From: a virus
Virus record (IMG/VR): IMGVR_UViG_3300028571_000100
Span: 1-25,823 of that record
Reading direction: 5' to 3' (one strand)
Length of the DNA: 25,823 nucleotides
This document shows positions 13,108 through 21,425 of the stretch, one piece after another; the first letter of the stretch is position 1; each line of letters opens with the position of its first letter. The notes beneath the pieces are model-generated. The model was not told the DNA's origin. It saw only the letters and a list, made by a program, of their open reading frames with translations, and did not search any database. The translations under genes and the position numbers were made by a program.

Positions 13108-14025
13108 TTAGACGCCAGCAGTGCCGTACATAGCACGAGGATCAGTGAAACCAACGTCGTAACGCTCTGTCGCTTTGTAGCGCATAGAGTCAGTTTCGAA
13201 GTCGCCTTCCATGGTCTTCTCGAGCTTACGACGCATCATCATCTTCATGCCTTCAGGCGCGTCGGTTTGTACGAAGAATGCTGATGCATTGGTCAAACGT
13301 GACAACACAGCCGCGCCTTCGTCCAACAGACCGATGGACTTGACAGGGTTGATGTCGTTGTTTGCATTACCTGCGCGCAAGACGGATTTCAGGAGAACTT
13401 CAGCTTGGAAGACGTTGCCGGGGGCGACCACCAATTGGCGGGGCACCAAACGAATCTTCTTACCGTTGTTGTCCACAGCTTGACGAATCTGGATCAACAT
13501 CTGTTCTAAAGATGTTTGTGACAGATTGGCGGCTGTAGCCAATTGGTTGCTGAATGTACCACTGACGATAGGGTGAGCTGTGTTGATCAATGACACGCCG
13601 TCGCCACCTGCTGTAGCACCACCTGTGAAGGCGTTGTTCAACACGTTAGCAGACAAAGTCTCTTTGGTCTCAATCAATGACTGAGCCAAGTGACGTGCGT
13701 ACACCTGACCGATACGGATGTGGTCACCGTCTTCAACCAAAACTTTGGTCAAAGCAAATGCCAAGCCGTACACAGAGTACACATAGCGTTTCAAGAACAG
13801 AACACCACCCTGTTGGTACGACACTGGTGTGCCGTCAGGCAACTGAGGTGCCGCGCCGAAACCGTACAAGACGGGTTCTTCGTGGTAGTTACGTGGAATG
13901 CCGTCTTGTTCCGTGAAAACACGAGACCATTCATCGGCACGTTGGTCGTAGACACCGTCGAAACATTCATTCAAGATAGGTTCGACGATGCTACGAAAGT
14001 CGGTACTGCGCATTGGAGCGGCCAT
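13108..14025 (-). CDS. Major capsid protein
   Basis: A 305-residue protein with the HK97-like major head protein layout. The N-terminus is MRSTDFRSIVEPILNECFDG, followed by a helix-rich stretch about residues 85-130 (KVLVEDGDHIRIGQVYARHL, ETKETLSANVLNNAF). Then come GVSLINTAHPIVSG, a P-domain-like SQTSLEQMLIQIRQAVDNNG with PRQLVVAPGN, and a C-terminal FVQTDAPEGMKMMMRRKLE segment. This 'TxHP ... LxxxSLE ... NG ... P..LVVxP' series is that of phage capsids of the Mu gpT and similar families. It lies after the scaffold, as expected, and AGGAGG precedes its ATG. The alternative of a head decoration protein is unlikely given the motif order and size. Confidence 0.9.
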   Translation of the reverse strand: MAAPMRSTDFRSIVEPILNECFDGVYDQRADEWSRVFTEQDGIPRNYHEEPVLYGFGAAPQLPDGTPVSYQQGGVLFLKRYVYSVYGLAFALTKVLVEDGDHIRIGQVYARHLAQSLIETKETLSANVLNNAFTGGATAGGDGVSLINTAHPIVSGTFSNQLATAANLSQTSLEQMLIQIRQAVDNNGKKIRLVPRQLVVAPGNVFQAEVLLKSVLRAGNANNDINPVKSIGLLDEGAAVLSRLTNASAFFVQTDAPEGMKMMMRRKLEKTMEGDFETDSMRYKATERYDVGFTDPRAMYGTAGV

Positions 14026-14041
14026 GGTTCATGTCCTCCTA

Positions 14042-14617
14042 TTAAATTGCCGTACCTGCCGCACCAGCAAACTGGTACTCGGCAATAGTGGCACGAACGA
14101 TGGTGTAAGAATCACCCCAAGCATTGTCAGGGTACGGTGCGAGGTTGATGATTCGCATTTGTGCGCTATTGCCAGCACCAGCTAAGGTGGTTGACAAAGT
14201 GCAAGCAGACAAACCAGTGGTTGTTGAACCAGCAGTAGTGTTGCTCAAATCAGCCTCATCGCCAATGGAAGTCTGCGCTAGTGAACCAGCGGCTTGAATT
14301 TCATAGACGATATTAGGGTCGTTGTAGAAGTACGCAATGCATGAACCAGATTGGTATGCCGTGTTGGCAGGCCAGTAGTTCGACACGCGACGACGACCAG
14401 TAGTGTCCGTAAACTCGACGCCTGAAAAGCAACCGAGAAACGAATCACCAGCGGCGGCGACCTGAATAACACCACTTGTAGCCATCTTGACGGGTTGACC
14501 CTTTAAGATGTCGGTGCTGTACGTAGAGAGAATACCGTCAGCTAACGCCGAAGCACGATCCAACCCAGAAGGGTGGAATGCAGGACGCATACCGAACGGA
14601 GCATTTGTAGAAGACAT
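14042..14617 (-). CDS. Probable capsid decoration protein
   Basis: A 191-residue protein starting SSTNAPFGMRPAFHPSGLDR, then a beta-rich body with PVKMATSGVIQVAAAGDSF, CFSGVEFTDTTGRRRVSNYW and YEIQAAGSLAQTSIGDEADL. I recognise the NAPFG-[LM]-RP ... HPSG ... GVE[FY]T ... GR ... SNYWPA pattern as a structural protein widely found just upstream of major capsid genes; the position supports a head decoration or minor capsid role, which I infer and cannot prove. AAGGAG is eight bases before the ATG. No protease or cleavage signature is visible. Cys 83 and Cys 92 lie close together in the body, without a metal-binding spacing. Confidence 0.82.
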   Translation of the reverse strand: MSSTNAPFGMRPAFHPSGLDRASALADGILSTYSTDILKGQPVKMATSGVIQVAAAGDSFLGCFSGVEFTDTTGRRRVSNYWPANTAYQSGSCIAYFYNDPNIVYEIQAAGSLAQTSIGDEADLSNTTAGSTTTGLSACTLSTTLAGAGNSAQMRIINLAPYPDNAWGDSYTIVRATIAEYQFAGAAGTAI

Positions 14618-14635
14618 AGTCTTACTCCTTAGAAG

Positions 14636-15187
14636 TTAGCCCTCAAAAATGGGGGCGCGATTAGATTGAGATTGGTCAAACCTACCCATACCTTCGCCTT
14701 CCAACCGTACCAGCGACTTACCACTGCTGTCACGCTGACCTTGAAGGTTCTCAAGCTGAATACGGACTTTGTCCGCTTCTTCCATGGGAGCTTCGTAGTG
14801 CAGTTGCGTCATGACGTCTTGGTAGACATCCATGGGCAATTTGAACAGCAACATCTCGTTGCATGATATATACCCAACGTGTTCGCCTGCCTTGACTTTG
14901 TAGTTGTCGAACCCAGCCATCTCGTCCGCTTTCACGGGAATGTAGCCAAGTCGCACCCTTTTATCAATGGTGTCGTATGCGTTGGTGGTTGAAAGCCAAA
15001 TGAGGTGCCAGCCCGGCATCTCTGGTACTTTTGGCAGTGCTGATTGGTTCCATTCATCACTCCACATCTTTCGACGTTCCTGTGAGCTTACGAACTTTGT
15101 TTCTGGAGCGGCGCGACTTGCGTCCTCGCTTGCGCGATCATTGCGTCCACCTGCGTTCAGAGATTTTTTCAAACGTGATTCGGTCAT
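14636..15187 (-). CDS. Conserved head-region protein, 183 residues
   Basis: I start it at MTESRLKKSLNAGGRNDR (15187), with AAGGA upstream, rather than at 15229, which overlaps the scaffold gene. The first 45 residues are charged and probably disordered. A conserved segment follows: MPGWHLIWLSTTNAYDTIDK, then RLGYIPVKADEMAGFDNY, then HVGYISCNEMLLFKLPMDVY. A helical, charged tail ends in NRAPIFEG. I recall this PGWH-x-x-WLST-TN pattern in other phage genomes between scaffold and capsid genes, where it has no assigned role. By position it is a head assembly or minor capsid factor (inference). Confidence 0.82.
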   Translation of the reverse strand: MTESRLKKSLNAGGRNDRASEDASRAAPETKFVSSQERRKMWSDEWNQSALPKVPEMPGWHLIWLSTTNAYDTIDKRVRLGYIPVKADEMAGFDNYKVKAGEHVGYISCNEMLLFKLPMDVYQDVMTQLHYEAPMEEADKVRIQLENLQGQRDSSGKSLVRLEGEGMGRFDQSQSNRAPIFEG

Positions 15188-15197
15188 ACTTGTTTCC

Positions 15198-16145
15198 TTA
15201 GTAAGAGTTGTTTCGAGCTTCTTGCGCATATCGCTTAATCATCTTGGATCGCTTATCGGGATCATCCCAAAAGCCAGCATCCTTCATTGCGCGCACTTGT
15301 TCTGGTTTCAGTACAAATGTGTTCCTGTTGGTGCTTCCGTTGACGCTTTCGCGACCAGAACTTGTTACAACACTCCTTGGTCTCTTAGTAGACGAACGTA
15401 CGTCCGTGCTGTCATTGTACTTGTGAGGCAAGTACTTATGCAAGCGATTATCGAGCTCATTCCAATAATCAGGTGAGGTTGGATCCCAACCCTCTGAAAC
15501 CAGAGTCTCGTCAATCTGCTTTGCAATCTTGGAATCGGTGTCCCGAGCGTTCGGGTCGTACCAATCATTCTTCTCCATCCAGTTCGCCGCCAAGCGTTGC
15601 AGGCGTGGATCTGGGACGTTTCCTTGGGACTGGCGAGGCTCCACAGCCGCCTTCTTAAAGTTGGTCAAAGCCTCCATCTGACGACGCGATTCGTACATCA
15701 TCTCTTGGGCTTCAGCCATGGCGTGACCGTCAGAAGCGCTTGCCGCCTCAGAGATCTTCATCTTGGCGTACTGCAAGCGAAGTTCTTGGTCTTCAATAGC
15801 CTTGTCGATACGAGCTAGGTCAGCAGAGTGGGTTTTGCGCTCCACAACGGACAAACGCTCCATCAATTCTTGGTTTTTGCGTTCCAAGAGCTGGAGTTTC
15901 ATGTCCTTCTCTACGCCTGTCTTCTTAGCTAAATCCCGCTTGGCACGACGTTTTTCACGACGGGCACGTTGGTACTCTGTCTCGTCTTCAGGGGCTATAT
16001 CGTCGTCTGTAGAGCCGCCTGACGCCATTTCACGGTCGTCCTCAATATCATCAGGGGATTCAATGCTGTCAGGAAGGTCGATAACGGCTGAACCGTCCGC
16101 CTCTTCGGTGACTTTGATCTTATCAAGTTCGTTTTCTGTGGTCAT
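15198..16145 (-). CDS. Scaffolding protein
   Basis: A 315-residue protein with the composition of phage scaffolds: an acidic N-terminus (about 1-57, EEADGS, ESPDDIEDD, PEDETE), a long charged helical region (about 58-165, with EKDMKLQLLERKNQELMERL likely coiled coil), and a basic C-terminal helix pair (about 272-315, KPEQVRAMKDAGFWDDPDKR then SKMIKRYAQEAR) such as scaffolds use to bind the coat. The EQVRAMKDAG-x-WDDP-x-[KR] ending is familiar from phage scaffold genes. It overlaps the co-chaperonin stop (ATGA) and has no separate ribosome site, so its translation is probably coupled. It is followed by the head-region genes and the capsid gene, which fits scaffold function. Confidence 0.88.
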   Translation of the reverse strand: MTTENELDKIKVTEEADGSAVIDLPDSIESPDDIEDDREMASGGSTDDDIAPEDETEYQRARREKRRAKRDLAKKTGVEKDMKLQLLERKNQELMERLSVVERKTHSADLARIDKAIEDQELRLQYAKMKISEAASASDGHAMAEAQEMMYESRRQMEALTNFKKAAVEPRQSQGNVPDPRLQRLAANWMEKNDWYDPNARDTDSKIAKQIDETLVSEGWDPTSPDYWNELDNRLHKYLPHKYNDSTDVRSSTKRPRSVVTSSGRESVNGSTNRNTFVLKPEQVRAMKDAGFWDDPDKRSKMIKRYAQEARNNSY

Positions 16146-16576
16146 AAGAATGCTTTCATTGCTAAGGGATCACCAATTACTTTGGCGATGATTTCGTGGT
16201 CGTTTAGGATCATGAACAGGGCTGGATCTTCGTGATCGTCCTGTCCTTCAACCTTAACTTCCCACCGATCTCCGCCCCATTTAGGGACTCGGATGTAATC
16301 GCCTACTTCGCACCATGACCCCTCGGGCCAGCCTTGCATGGTGTCGCGGTTTTTGAATGCGAGAGGGCCAACTTCGATGACTTTTGCCACCATGTTGTTC
16401 CACTTCTCGCTCTCTTTGGTCTCTTCCACCAAAATGATCCCTGCGCTTGTCGTTTTCTGCTTTGTGCGACGTAATTGCACCAAAATTCGACCACCTAATG
16501 GCTTAGCACCCGGGCTAACAGCGGGGAATGCCCACTTAACTTCAGCGTTTTCCAACACTTCGGGGTTATCGCTCAT
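16142..16576 (-). CDS. Phage GroES-like co-chaperonin
   Basis: A 144-residue protein with the GroES fold signature: PLGGRILVQL at residues 26-35 (GroES P-L-x-D-R-[IV]-x-V), the mobile-loop segment TTSAGIILVE about 42-51, where GIIL stands for the GroEL-binding GIVL, then VAKVIEVGP (63-71), EVGDYIRVPKWGG (90-102), and ILNDHEIIAKV (123-133, GroES [MI]-x-E-x-[DE]-I-x-A-x-[VI]). It is longer than GroES (about 97) through an N-terminal leader and an insert around 73-90. Such proteins replace host GroES to let GroEL fold large phage capsid proteins, as T4 gp31 does. The scaffold follows with an overlap, then the capsid, so the head fold is its likely client. Confidence 0.88.
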   Translation of the reverse strand: MSDNPEVLENAEVKWAFPAVSPGAKPLGGRILVQLRRTKQKTTSAGIILVEETKESEKWNNMVAKVIEVGPLAFKNRDTMQGWPEGSWCEVGDYIRVPKWGGDRWEVKVEGQDDHEDPALFMILNDHEIIAKVIGDPLAMKAFL

Positions 16577-16757
16577 CTTCTTCTTTGTCCTTTAACATTT
16601 TGTTTATGAGATCGAGGGTTTCCTGCAATCCCAAGTTTGTGCCGACCGTGCGTTGGTACGCCTCCCATGACGCGACGTTTCCAGCCGCTAAGGAAGAAGC
16701 TATTTCAGCTTGACGCGCCTTAATTGCGCCGATCAGATCACCCAGATTGAATAACAT
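16566..16757 (-). CDS. Small helical protein upstream of the co-chaperonin
   Basis: 63 residues, apparently all helical and soluble, with ALAGN-like middle (SSLAAGNVASWEAYQRTVG) and a charged C-terminus (INKMLKDKEEDER). I do not recognise a named family, but small proteins with this SWEAYQR motif beside portal genes are familiar in phage. It starts within the stop of the 51-residue gene (TAATG, 16755-16759) and its last 11 bases overlap the co-chaperonin start, so all three genes are coupled. A head-assembly accessory role is possible from position only. Confidence 0.75.
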   Translation of the reverse strand: MLFNLGDLIGAIKARQAEIASSLAAGNVASWEAYQRTVGTNLGLQETLDLINKMLKDKEEDER

Positions 16758-16912
16758 TATTTTTTCTTAGCTTGCGATAGGGCGCCTCCTTGTTTTTTAG
16801 CTGGCGCTGTGTTGCCAGAGGACTTCAAAGACGTGCCATCAAGCTTCTCGCCTGCGGCAATACGCTTGTGCATGGGCACTGCTTCGTTGTGGTAAGGGTT
16901 AGATGTAGCCAT
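16757..16912 (-). CDS. 51-residue basic protein after the portal
   Basis: A short frame, easily missed, between portal and the next gene: MATSNPYHNEAVPMHKRIAA, then GEKLDGTSLKSSGNT, ending SQAKKK. It is basic and rich in small residues, with no membrane helix. The ATG is one base after the portal stop and GGAGG is five bases upstream within the portal C-terminus. Its stop overlaps the next ATG. The good ribosome site and exact fit between genes argue that it is real. I recall similar MHKRIAAGEKL-type peptides beside phage portal genes, function unknown. Confidence 0.75.
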   Translation of the reverse strand: MATSNPYHNEAVPMHKRIAAGEKLDGTSLKSSGNTAPAKKQGGALSQAKKK

Positions 16913-16913
16913 T

Positions 16914-19463
16914 TCAGCCTCCTAAGTAGGTTTGTGCTTCACGTTGAAGCTCGGTTGCAGTTTTTACCTGCTCTTGTTGCAGTTTTGCCGCATCTCGCGT
17001 CAATCTTGCAGACTCTATACGCTCTTGGGTGAGATTTTTCTCTGTTTGCATCGCCACTTCGAGCTGTTGATCTGACTCGAACTGCTGTTTGCTCTGTGTG
17101 AGCTTGGCAACGTCGAGTTGTTGTTGGTTTTGAAGCTTCTGAACAGCCAATTGGTTGTCCGCTTGGTCTTTTGCAGTCAAGCGCTGGGTCTCTGCCATGC
17201 TTGTCTGGAGCAAAACCTGTGCTTCTGGTGTCATTGGAGGGGTGTTGCCTTGCTTGAGCTTCTGCATTGTCTGCATCATGCCCTGCAATTCAGGCACAAC
17301 CTGCGCAAATACCTTCTGTGTGTCCAAGGTAACGTGCTGTGAGGCGATAGCCATGAGCTTGTCTGCCTCTGGCGTGACCTTTGGATCGTCGTAATCCGTG
17401 GCTTGGCGACCCAAAGTCTTCACAACGTAGCCATTCATGCGGTTTAAGTACCACATAGAGATGTGTTGCTTCAGGTGCTCGACCATCTGGGGCAGAATAA
17501 TTGGCTGAACCATGGGGTTTGAGCCAAAGATTGGGTCTTTGTAGAAGTCCATGTGGCTCTGAATGTGGGACAGGTGGTCTTGCTCCATGTAAGCAAAAGC
17601 CGCTTGCCCTAACATCATGGCGACATTCTCATTGGCAGAGTCGCGCTTCTCAGGAGAAGGTACGTCTTTCATGATCTCGTTGATCCCGGGCACCTTGATC
17701 TGCTTCAGGAACCGCTCCACCACGACCTTGCGGTTAAACAGGTCTGGGTTCTCCTTCATGATCTGCATCACCGCTTGGCTCTGCGCCATACGCTGAGTCT
17801 CAGAGAAGATGTGCGGATCAGAAACAGGGATCACGTCCGTGTTAGAAGCGAAGTCTTCTTTGCGAATATCAAGGTCTTGAACCACTTCACCCTTGCGTTG
17901 CTCTTCCAAGTACCAACGATTCAGGCGACCAAGGATCTTGAGGACGCGACCTTGGCTGTCGTGCAGGCGTGAGTGGATGGCAGAAAACACCGCGGCGCCC
18001 TGCTCGATCAAAGCTTGGGTGGTTCCAACAGGGGTGTTGGAGTTCACGTCAGCGATCTTTTCTTCTGCGGTGGTCACTACCCCCTTAGCCGCACCGTCTA
18101 ACCAGCCTAGAAGCTGGAATAGCACCGCGGAAGGTGGGTTAAACGGCATAGGCATGGCGATCTTGCGGATGTCGTCAACACCGGGCGCCCCTTCGATCTC
18201 ACAAACCTGCGTCACATCCACCTGTTGGGACTGACCCGAGATCTTCGCTCCCTTGAGCTTGAGCATAGTTGCCGCATTGTTGATATGGGCAGAGTCAAGC
18301 AAAGCGCGCAGAGAGCCTGTAAGAGCCGCTGACAGCCCACCAATGAGCTGTGGCAGACCGATAGCGTAGGCACCACGCCATGGGATGAACTTGAACTCGA
18401 CCAACCAATCAAGCTTGGTCACTGTCTCGTCGCCCTCTTCCCAGTTACGGTACAGACCGACGCACTCGTTCTCGTGCTCGTCAACCATCAGGATGTAGGG
18501 GGCTGATTCACCGTTGGTCAGAGGGTCGTCTTCTAGCTCGAGCCATGTGTAGATGTGATAGACCTTTCGCAGACCGTCTTCGTTGTCATCCCACTTGCGA
18601 CCTTCAATCTTGTTGTTGGCTTTCTCAGAGTGGGTTTCATCTGGCTCAGCGCTTACGCGAACCAAGTCGATGTCACGGTACAGACCTGAGCGAATGCGGT
18701 TCTTGAACTCCCACTCGGTAATCGTCTGCATCTCAGTGACACGTTGAGCGGTGTAGAAGTTTGCGGCGGCATAGGGCAACAGAATGTTGTCGATGGGCAT
18801 GAACTCAGCGCAGGGGCGCTTCTTTTTCTCGTCGTACCACAGCTTCATGTACTGTGAGCCACCCAAGGGAAGCTGAGTCAGCATCTGTTCCTGCTCGTCG
18901 CGGAACTCTTCGATCTGCTCAGTCAACTGCCAGTTCATGTAGTCGCGCTTGCGCTCAGCCTTCTGGATCTTGGCTTCATCCACGTCGCCTAAGATCTTGG
19001 TGCGGGTAGGGCCATCTGGTGGGAACATCTCTTTGATAGCACGTGAGGCAAAGTCCACGCAGGCTTCAGCCATGACAGGGTGGACAACCTTGCTGGCGCC
19101 CATGAACGTGGCACCGCCCGGCGCATCATTGCCCATGCCCGTACGCTTAAGACCCTCTTCGTACTTCTTGTCGCGCTCTTCACGGGACTTCTTGTCGTTC
19201 TCGACTAAGTCCATGTAGCGCAGGGCAATCTTGTTCAAGTCGTATGGGTCAATCTCTTCAGCCAAGTTGGCGTAGAAGTCTTCGTCCTCCATGGGCCCCT
19301 TGCTCTCCATGCGAACGATGGCAGAGCCGTCAGGCAACTCCTCGATCTCTTGGTCGTCATCAGATATTTCAAACTCCATGCCTTCGTCGGCATTGGCTTG
19401 TTGATCTCTGAGACCGTCAATAAAACGACCCGCGTTAGGATCTTGTGGGAATTGTGTCGCCAT
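16914..19463 (-). CDS. Portal protein (P22-like, long C-terminal barrel)
   Basis: An 849-residue portal. An acidic N-terminal arm (about 1-60) leads to a conserved portal core: NKIALRYMDLVENDKKSREE, GASKVVHPVMAEACVDFASR, then PLGGSQYMKLWYD and IDNILLPYAAAN. The stem/wing region includes GAYAIGLPQLIGGLSAALTG, AHINNAATMLKLKGAK and TPVGTTQALIEQG. The C-terminus, from about 725, is a long Gln/Lys-rich helical tail (LAVQKLQNQQQLDVAKL, VKTATELQREAQ). P22-type portals carry such a tail, forming a barrel that runs into the capsid; the P22 portal is 725 residues, so this one is longer. AAGGA precedes the ATG, six bases after the upstream gene ends. The terminase lies upstream, as usual. Confidence 0.93.
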   Translation of the reverse strand: MATQFPQDPNAGRFIDGLRDQQANADEGMEFEISDDDQEIEELPDGSAIVRMESKGPMEDEDFYANLAEEIDPYDLNKIALRYMDLVENDKKSREERDKKYEEGLKRTGMGNDAPGGATFMGASKVVHPVMAEACVDFASRAIKEMFPPDGPTRTKILGDVDEAKIQKAERKRDYMNWQLTEQIEEFRDEQEQMLTQLPLGGSQYMKLWYDEKKKRPCAEFMPIDNILLPYAAANFYTAQRVTEMQTITEWEFKNRIRSGLYRDIDLVRVSAEPDETHSEKANNKIEGRKWDDNEDGLRKVYHIYTWLELEDDPLTNGESAPYILMVDEHENECVGLYRNWEEGDETVTKLDWLVEFKFIPWRGAYAIGLPQLIGGLSAALTGSLRALLDSAHINNAATMLKLKGAKISGQSQQVDVTQVCEIEGAPGVDDIRKIAMPMPFNPPSAVLFQLLGWLDGAAKGVVTTAEEKIADVNSNTPVGTTQALIEQGAAVFSAIHSRLHDSQGRVLKILGRLNRWYLEEQRKGEVVQDLDIRKEDFASNTDVIPVSDPHIFSETQRMAQSQAVMQIMKENPDLFNRKVVVERFLKQIKVPGINEIMKDVPSPEKRDSANENVAMMLGQAAFAYMEQDHLSHIQSHMDFYKDPIFGSNPMVQPIILPQMVEHLKQHISMWYLNRMNGYVVKTLGRQATDYDDPKVTPEADKLMAIASQHVTLDTQKVFAQVVPELQGMMQTMQKLKQGNTPPMTPEAQVLLQTSMAETQRLTAKDQADNQLAVQKLQNQQQLDVAKLTQSKQQFESDQQLEVAMQTEKNLTQERIESARLTRDAAKLQQEQVKTATELQREAQTYLGG

Positions 19464-19466
19464 ATC

Positions 19467-21425
19467 TTATTTCCTTTTGAGCTTCTTGTTGCTCAGTTCC
19501 ATGAACATAGTATCGCGGTTCTTAGTCATTCTAACCCTACCGCCTTTTGCTTCTTTAACTTCAGGTTTAGATGCTTCTGCACGAGCTTTCATGCGCGCAA
19601 TCTCTTGCTCAATAGACTCGTTGGTCAATGAATTGGGGGTTACGTCACGCAGGTAGCTGTTCTCATCCCTAGCAATCAAAGCTTTGACAGCCTCAGCTCG
19701 AGGAGTCATTTCTTCTCGCATCTTCTTAAGCTTAGCCAGAGCCGCCAGCTTGGCAACAGATCCACCACCTGCTAAGCCTGCTTCTTCTTCAGGCTCAAGC
19801 ATCTGAGAAGCCGCACCAGCGCCAGCAGTTGGGATGCCAACCTGTTGGTACAGGGGTAAGCCCTTCTGTTGGATCTGCTGGCGCATCTCTGGCGTGATGG
19901 GGAAAAGATGGGCGCTATAAGTTTCAGGCGGGGTCGTAGTCCAGCCGCCTTCAGGGTTTGGCACGTGCATACCCTTGTTGATTGGGATTGGCATCTGACC
20001 AACCTGAGCGCCATAGGGCTTGCCAAATGTATTTAGGTAATTTGGCAAAATCTGATCGTAGAAGCCCTTCATGCCTTCGCCGCCGACTTGAAGGTCAACA
20101 CCTCGCAAAGCAAGATTGCCAGAGGCATCAGGAGAAGCTTCAAGAATCTTCTGCGCCCCTTCTTTACCAATGTAGTCAGATAAGGTTTCCTTGGTCACGC
20201 CTTGTTGGGCAACCACCATATTACCTTTTGGGTCACGACCAGACAGGTAACCAGTTGCAGGATCAAAAACAACTTCGCTTAATTGCTTGCTTAAGTCATA
20301 GCGCTTAGCCTGCTCGGCGCCGGGCGTTATGGCGATGCTGTCATACCCGTTGTCAGCGGCGTAGTTCAGCAGGCGCTTCATCGCTAGCTCATGCCAGTTT
20401 TTCTTGAAGGGGGCGTCGGGTACGCCGTAATTGATGACATCCCTCATTTTGTCCCTTTGCTCTTGCAACTGCATGAGCTTAGGAGTGATGTCAATTGCTT
20501 CATTCATTAAACTTGTAAATTCAGCACCGTGAGTTGGCATGGCTTCAGCTTGTTTTAAAAGCTGTGTACGTCTTTCGCCTAAGTCGTTGAATTGCTTATC
20601 AAGCGCATTGCTTTGCTCTATGTAGTCATCGGGCTTGTATCCCTTTTTGCGACCTTCTTGATGCCAATCAGACTGAATCTCTTCGACGTGCAGGATTTTC
20701 TCTCCGTTGGGGCCTTTACGGTCTTGAACGCGCATATGGGCTAGAACGTTGGGATCTTCTTGCCAATGACTGGATTGGTATTGATTGCGCATTCGATCAA
20801 CGGTCTGAGAATCCACTGCCCGTGCATCACCACTCGACCCAGCAAATCTTGACGCCTCATCGGGATCATTGAATATCCGCTCAACTCCTTGACCGTTTTT
20901 TGCCCAAAACCGTTGCTTGTCATCTGGCAACTTTAGCAAAATCTCACGGTAGTTCTCACCATCTGGTGTTCTGTATTTACCGTACTTTGTGCCGTTGTCG
21001 GCATCCATGCGCCTGTAGACCTCATCCGAGATCTGGCGATGCCGAGCACCACTAAAGCCAATAGTGCTATACGGCACTCCAAACATCTCTTGGGACACCA
21101 TCTCTCGAAGGTCGTCCTCGTCTATGGCTGTTGACTCGTCGTACACCTTCTCTTTAAGTTTAGGTGGTGGGTTCTCTTTGAGGACTTCTTGAGCCTCTTC
21201 CTTGGTCATCTTGCCCTTGGCTTTGAATGCCTGCTCGAGCTTACGGTCAGCGATCTCCGCCTTCTTGACGCCCGGCTGTTTCAGCACCTCCGTCAAGAAC
21301 TCTATGCCCGTACCCTTGGGGCGCTTGAGGTTAGCCAGCGCCTCATCCACGGCAGAGTAAAAGGGCGCCGTCTTCCTGACTTTCTCACCTGCCTTAGCGG
21401 CTCTCAGTGCTCCAATGATAGTCAT
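19467..21425 (-). CDS. Phage polyvalent-type protein, 652 residues
   Basis: Residues 35-88 (KGTGIEFLTEVLKQPGVK, then KMTKEEAQEVLKEN) match an N-terminal module I recall from large phage proteins. Residues about 145-475 form a conserved domain: DGENYREILLKLP, DPNVLAHMRVQDR, VEEIQSDWHQEGRKKGY, PFKKNWHELAMKRLL, KRYDLSKQ, VGGEGMKGFYDQILPN. This domain occurs in large polyvalent proteins that phages and plasmids deliver with their DNA; its activity is unknown to me. The protein is soluble, with a Lys/Glu-rich C-terminal third. The last 26 residues carry the motif GGRVRMTKNRDTMFMELSNK, also in the next gene upstream. It overlaps that gene by four bases (ATGA) and precedes the portal, so it may be a virion or internal protein. 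Confidence 0.8.
   Translation of the reverse strand: MTIIGALRAAKAGEKVRKTAPFYSAVDEALANLKRPKGTGIEFLTEVLKQPGVKKAEIADRKLEQAFKAKGKMTKEEAQEVLKENPPPKLKEKVYDESTAIDEDDLREMVSQEMFGVPYSTIGFSGARHRQISDEVYRRMDADNGTKYGKYRTPDGENYREILLKLPDDKQRFWAKNGQGVERIFNDPDEASRFAGSSGDARAVDSQTVDRMRNQYQSSHWQEDPNVLAHMRVQDRKGPNGEKILHVEEIQSDWHQEGRKKGYKPDDYIEQSNALDKQFNDLGERRTQLLKQAEAMPTHGAEFTSLMNEAIDITPKLMQLQEQRDKMRDVINYGVPDAPFKKNWHELAMKRLLNYAADNGYDSIAITPGAEQAKRYDLSKQLSEVVFDPATGYLSGRDPKGNMVVAQQGVTKETLSDYIGKEGAQKILEASPDASGNLALRGVDLQVGGEGMKGFYDQILPNYLNTFGKPYGAQVGQMPIPINKGMHVPNPEGGWTTTPPETYSAHLFPITPEMRQQIQQKGLPLYQQVGIPTAGAGAASQMLEPEEEAGLAGGGSVAKLAALAKLKKMREEMTPRAEAVKALIARDENSYLRDVTPNSLTNESIEQEIARMKARAEASKPEVKEAKGGRVRMTKNRDTMFMELSNKKLKRK
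19476..19547 (-). repeat. GG-V...DTMxMEL module, C-terminal copy
   Basis: Encodes residues 627-650 of the 652-residue protein. It aligns without gaps with 22877-22948; 13 of 24 residues are identical, and the DNA is clearly related. Confidence 0.7.

Noticed and set aside
14967-15476. Plus-strand open frame of 169 codons
   Set aside because: Runs across the junction of two well-supported minus-strand genes with no family resemblance.
15763-16191. Plus-strand open frame of 142 codons
   Set aside because: Ser/Arg-rich mirror of the scaffold's acidic and basic helices; no ribosome site.
16303-16494. Minus-strand overlapping frame of 63 codons within the co-chaperonin
   Set aside because: Different frame of the same strand with Arg/Trp-rich sequence, no ribosome site; a shadow of the GroES-like gene.
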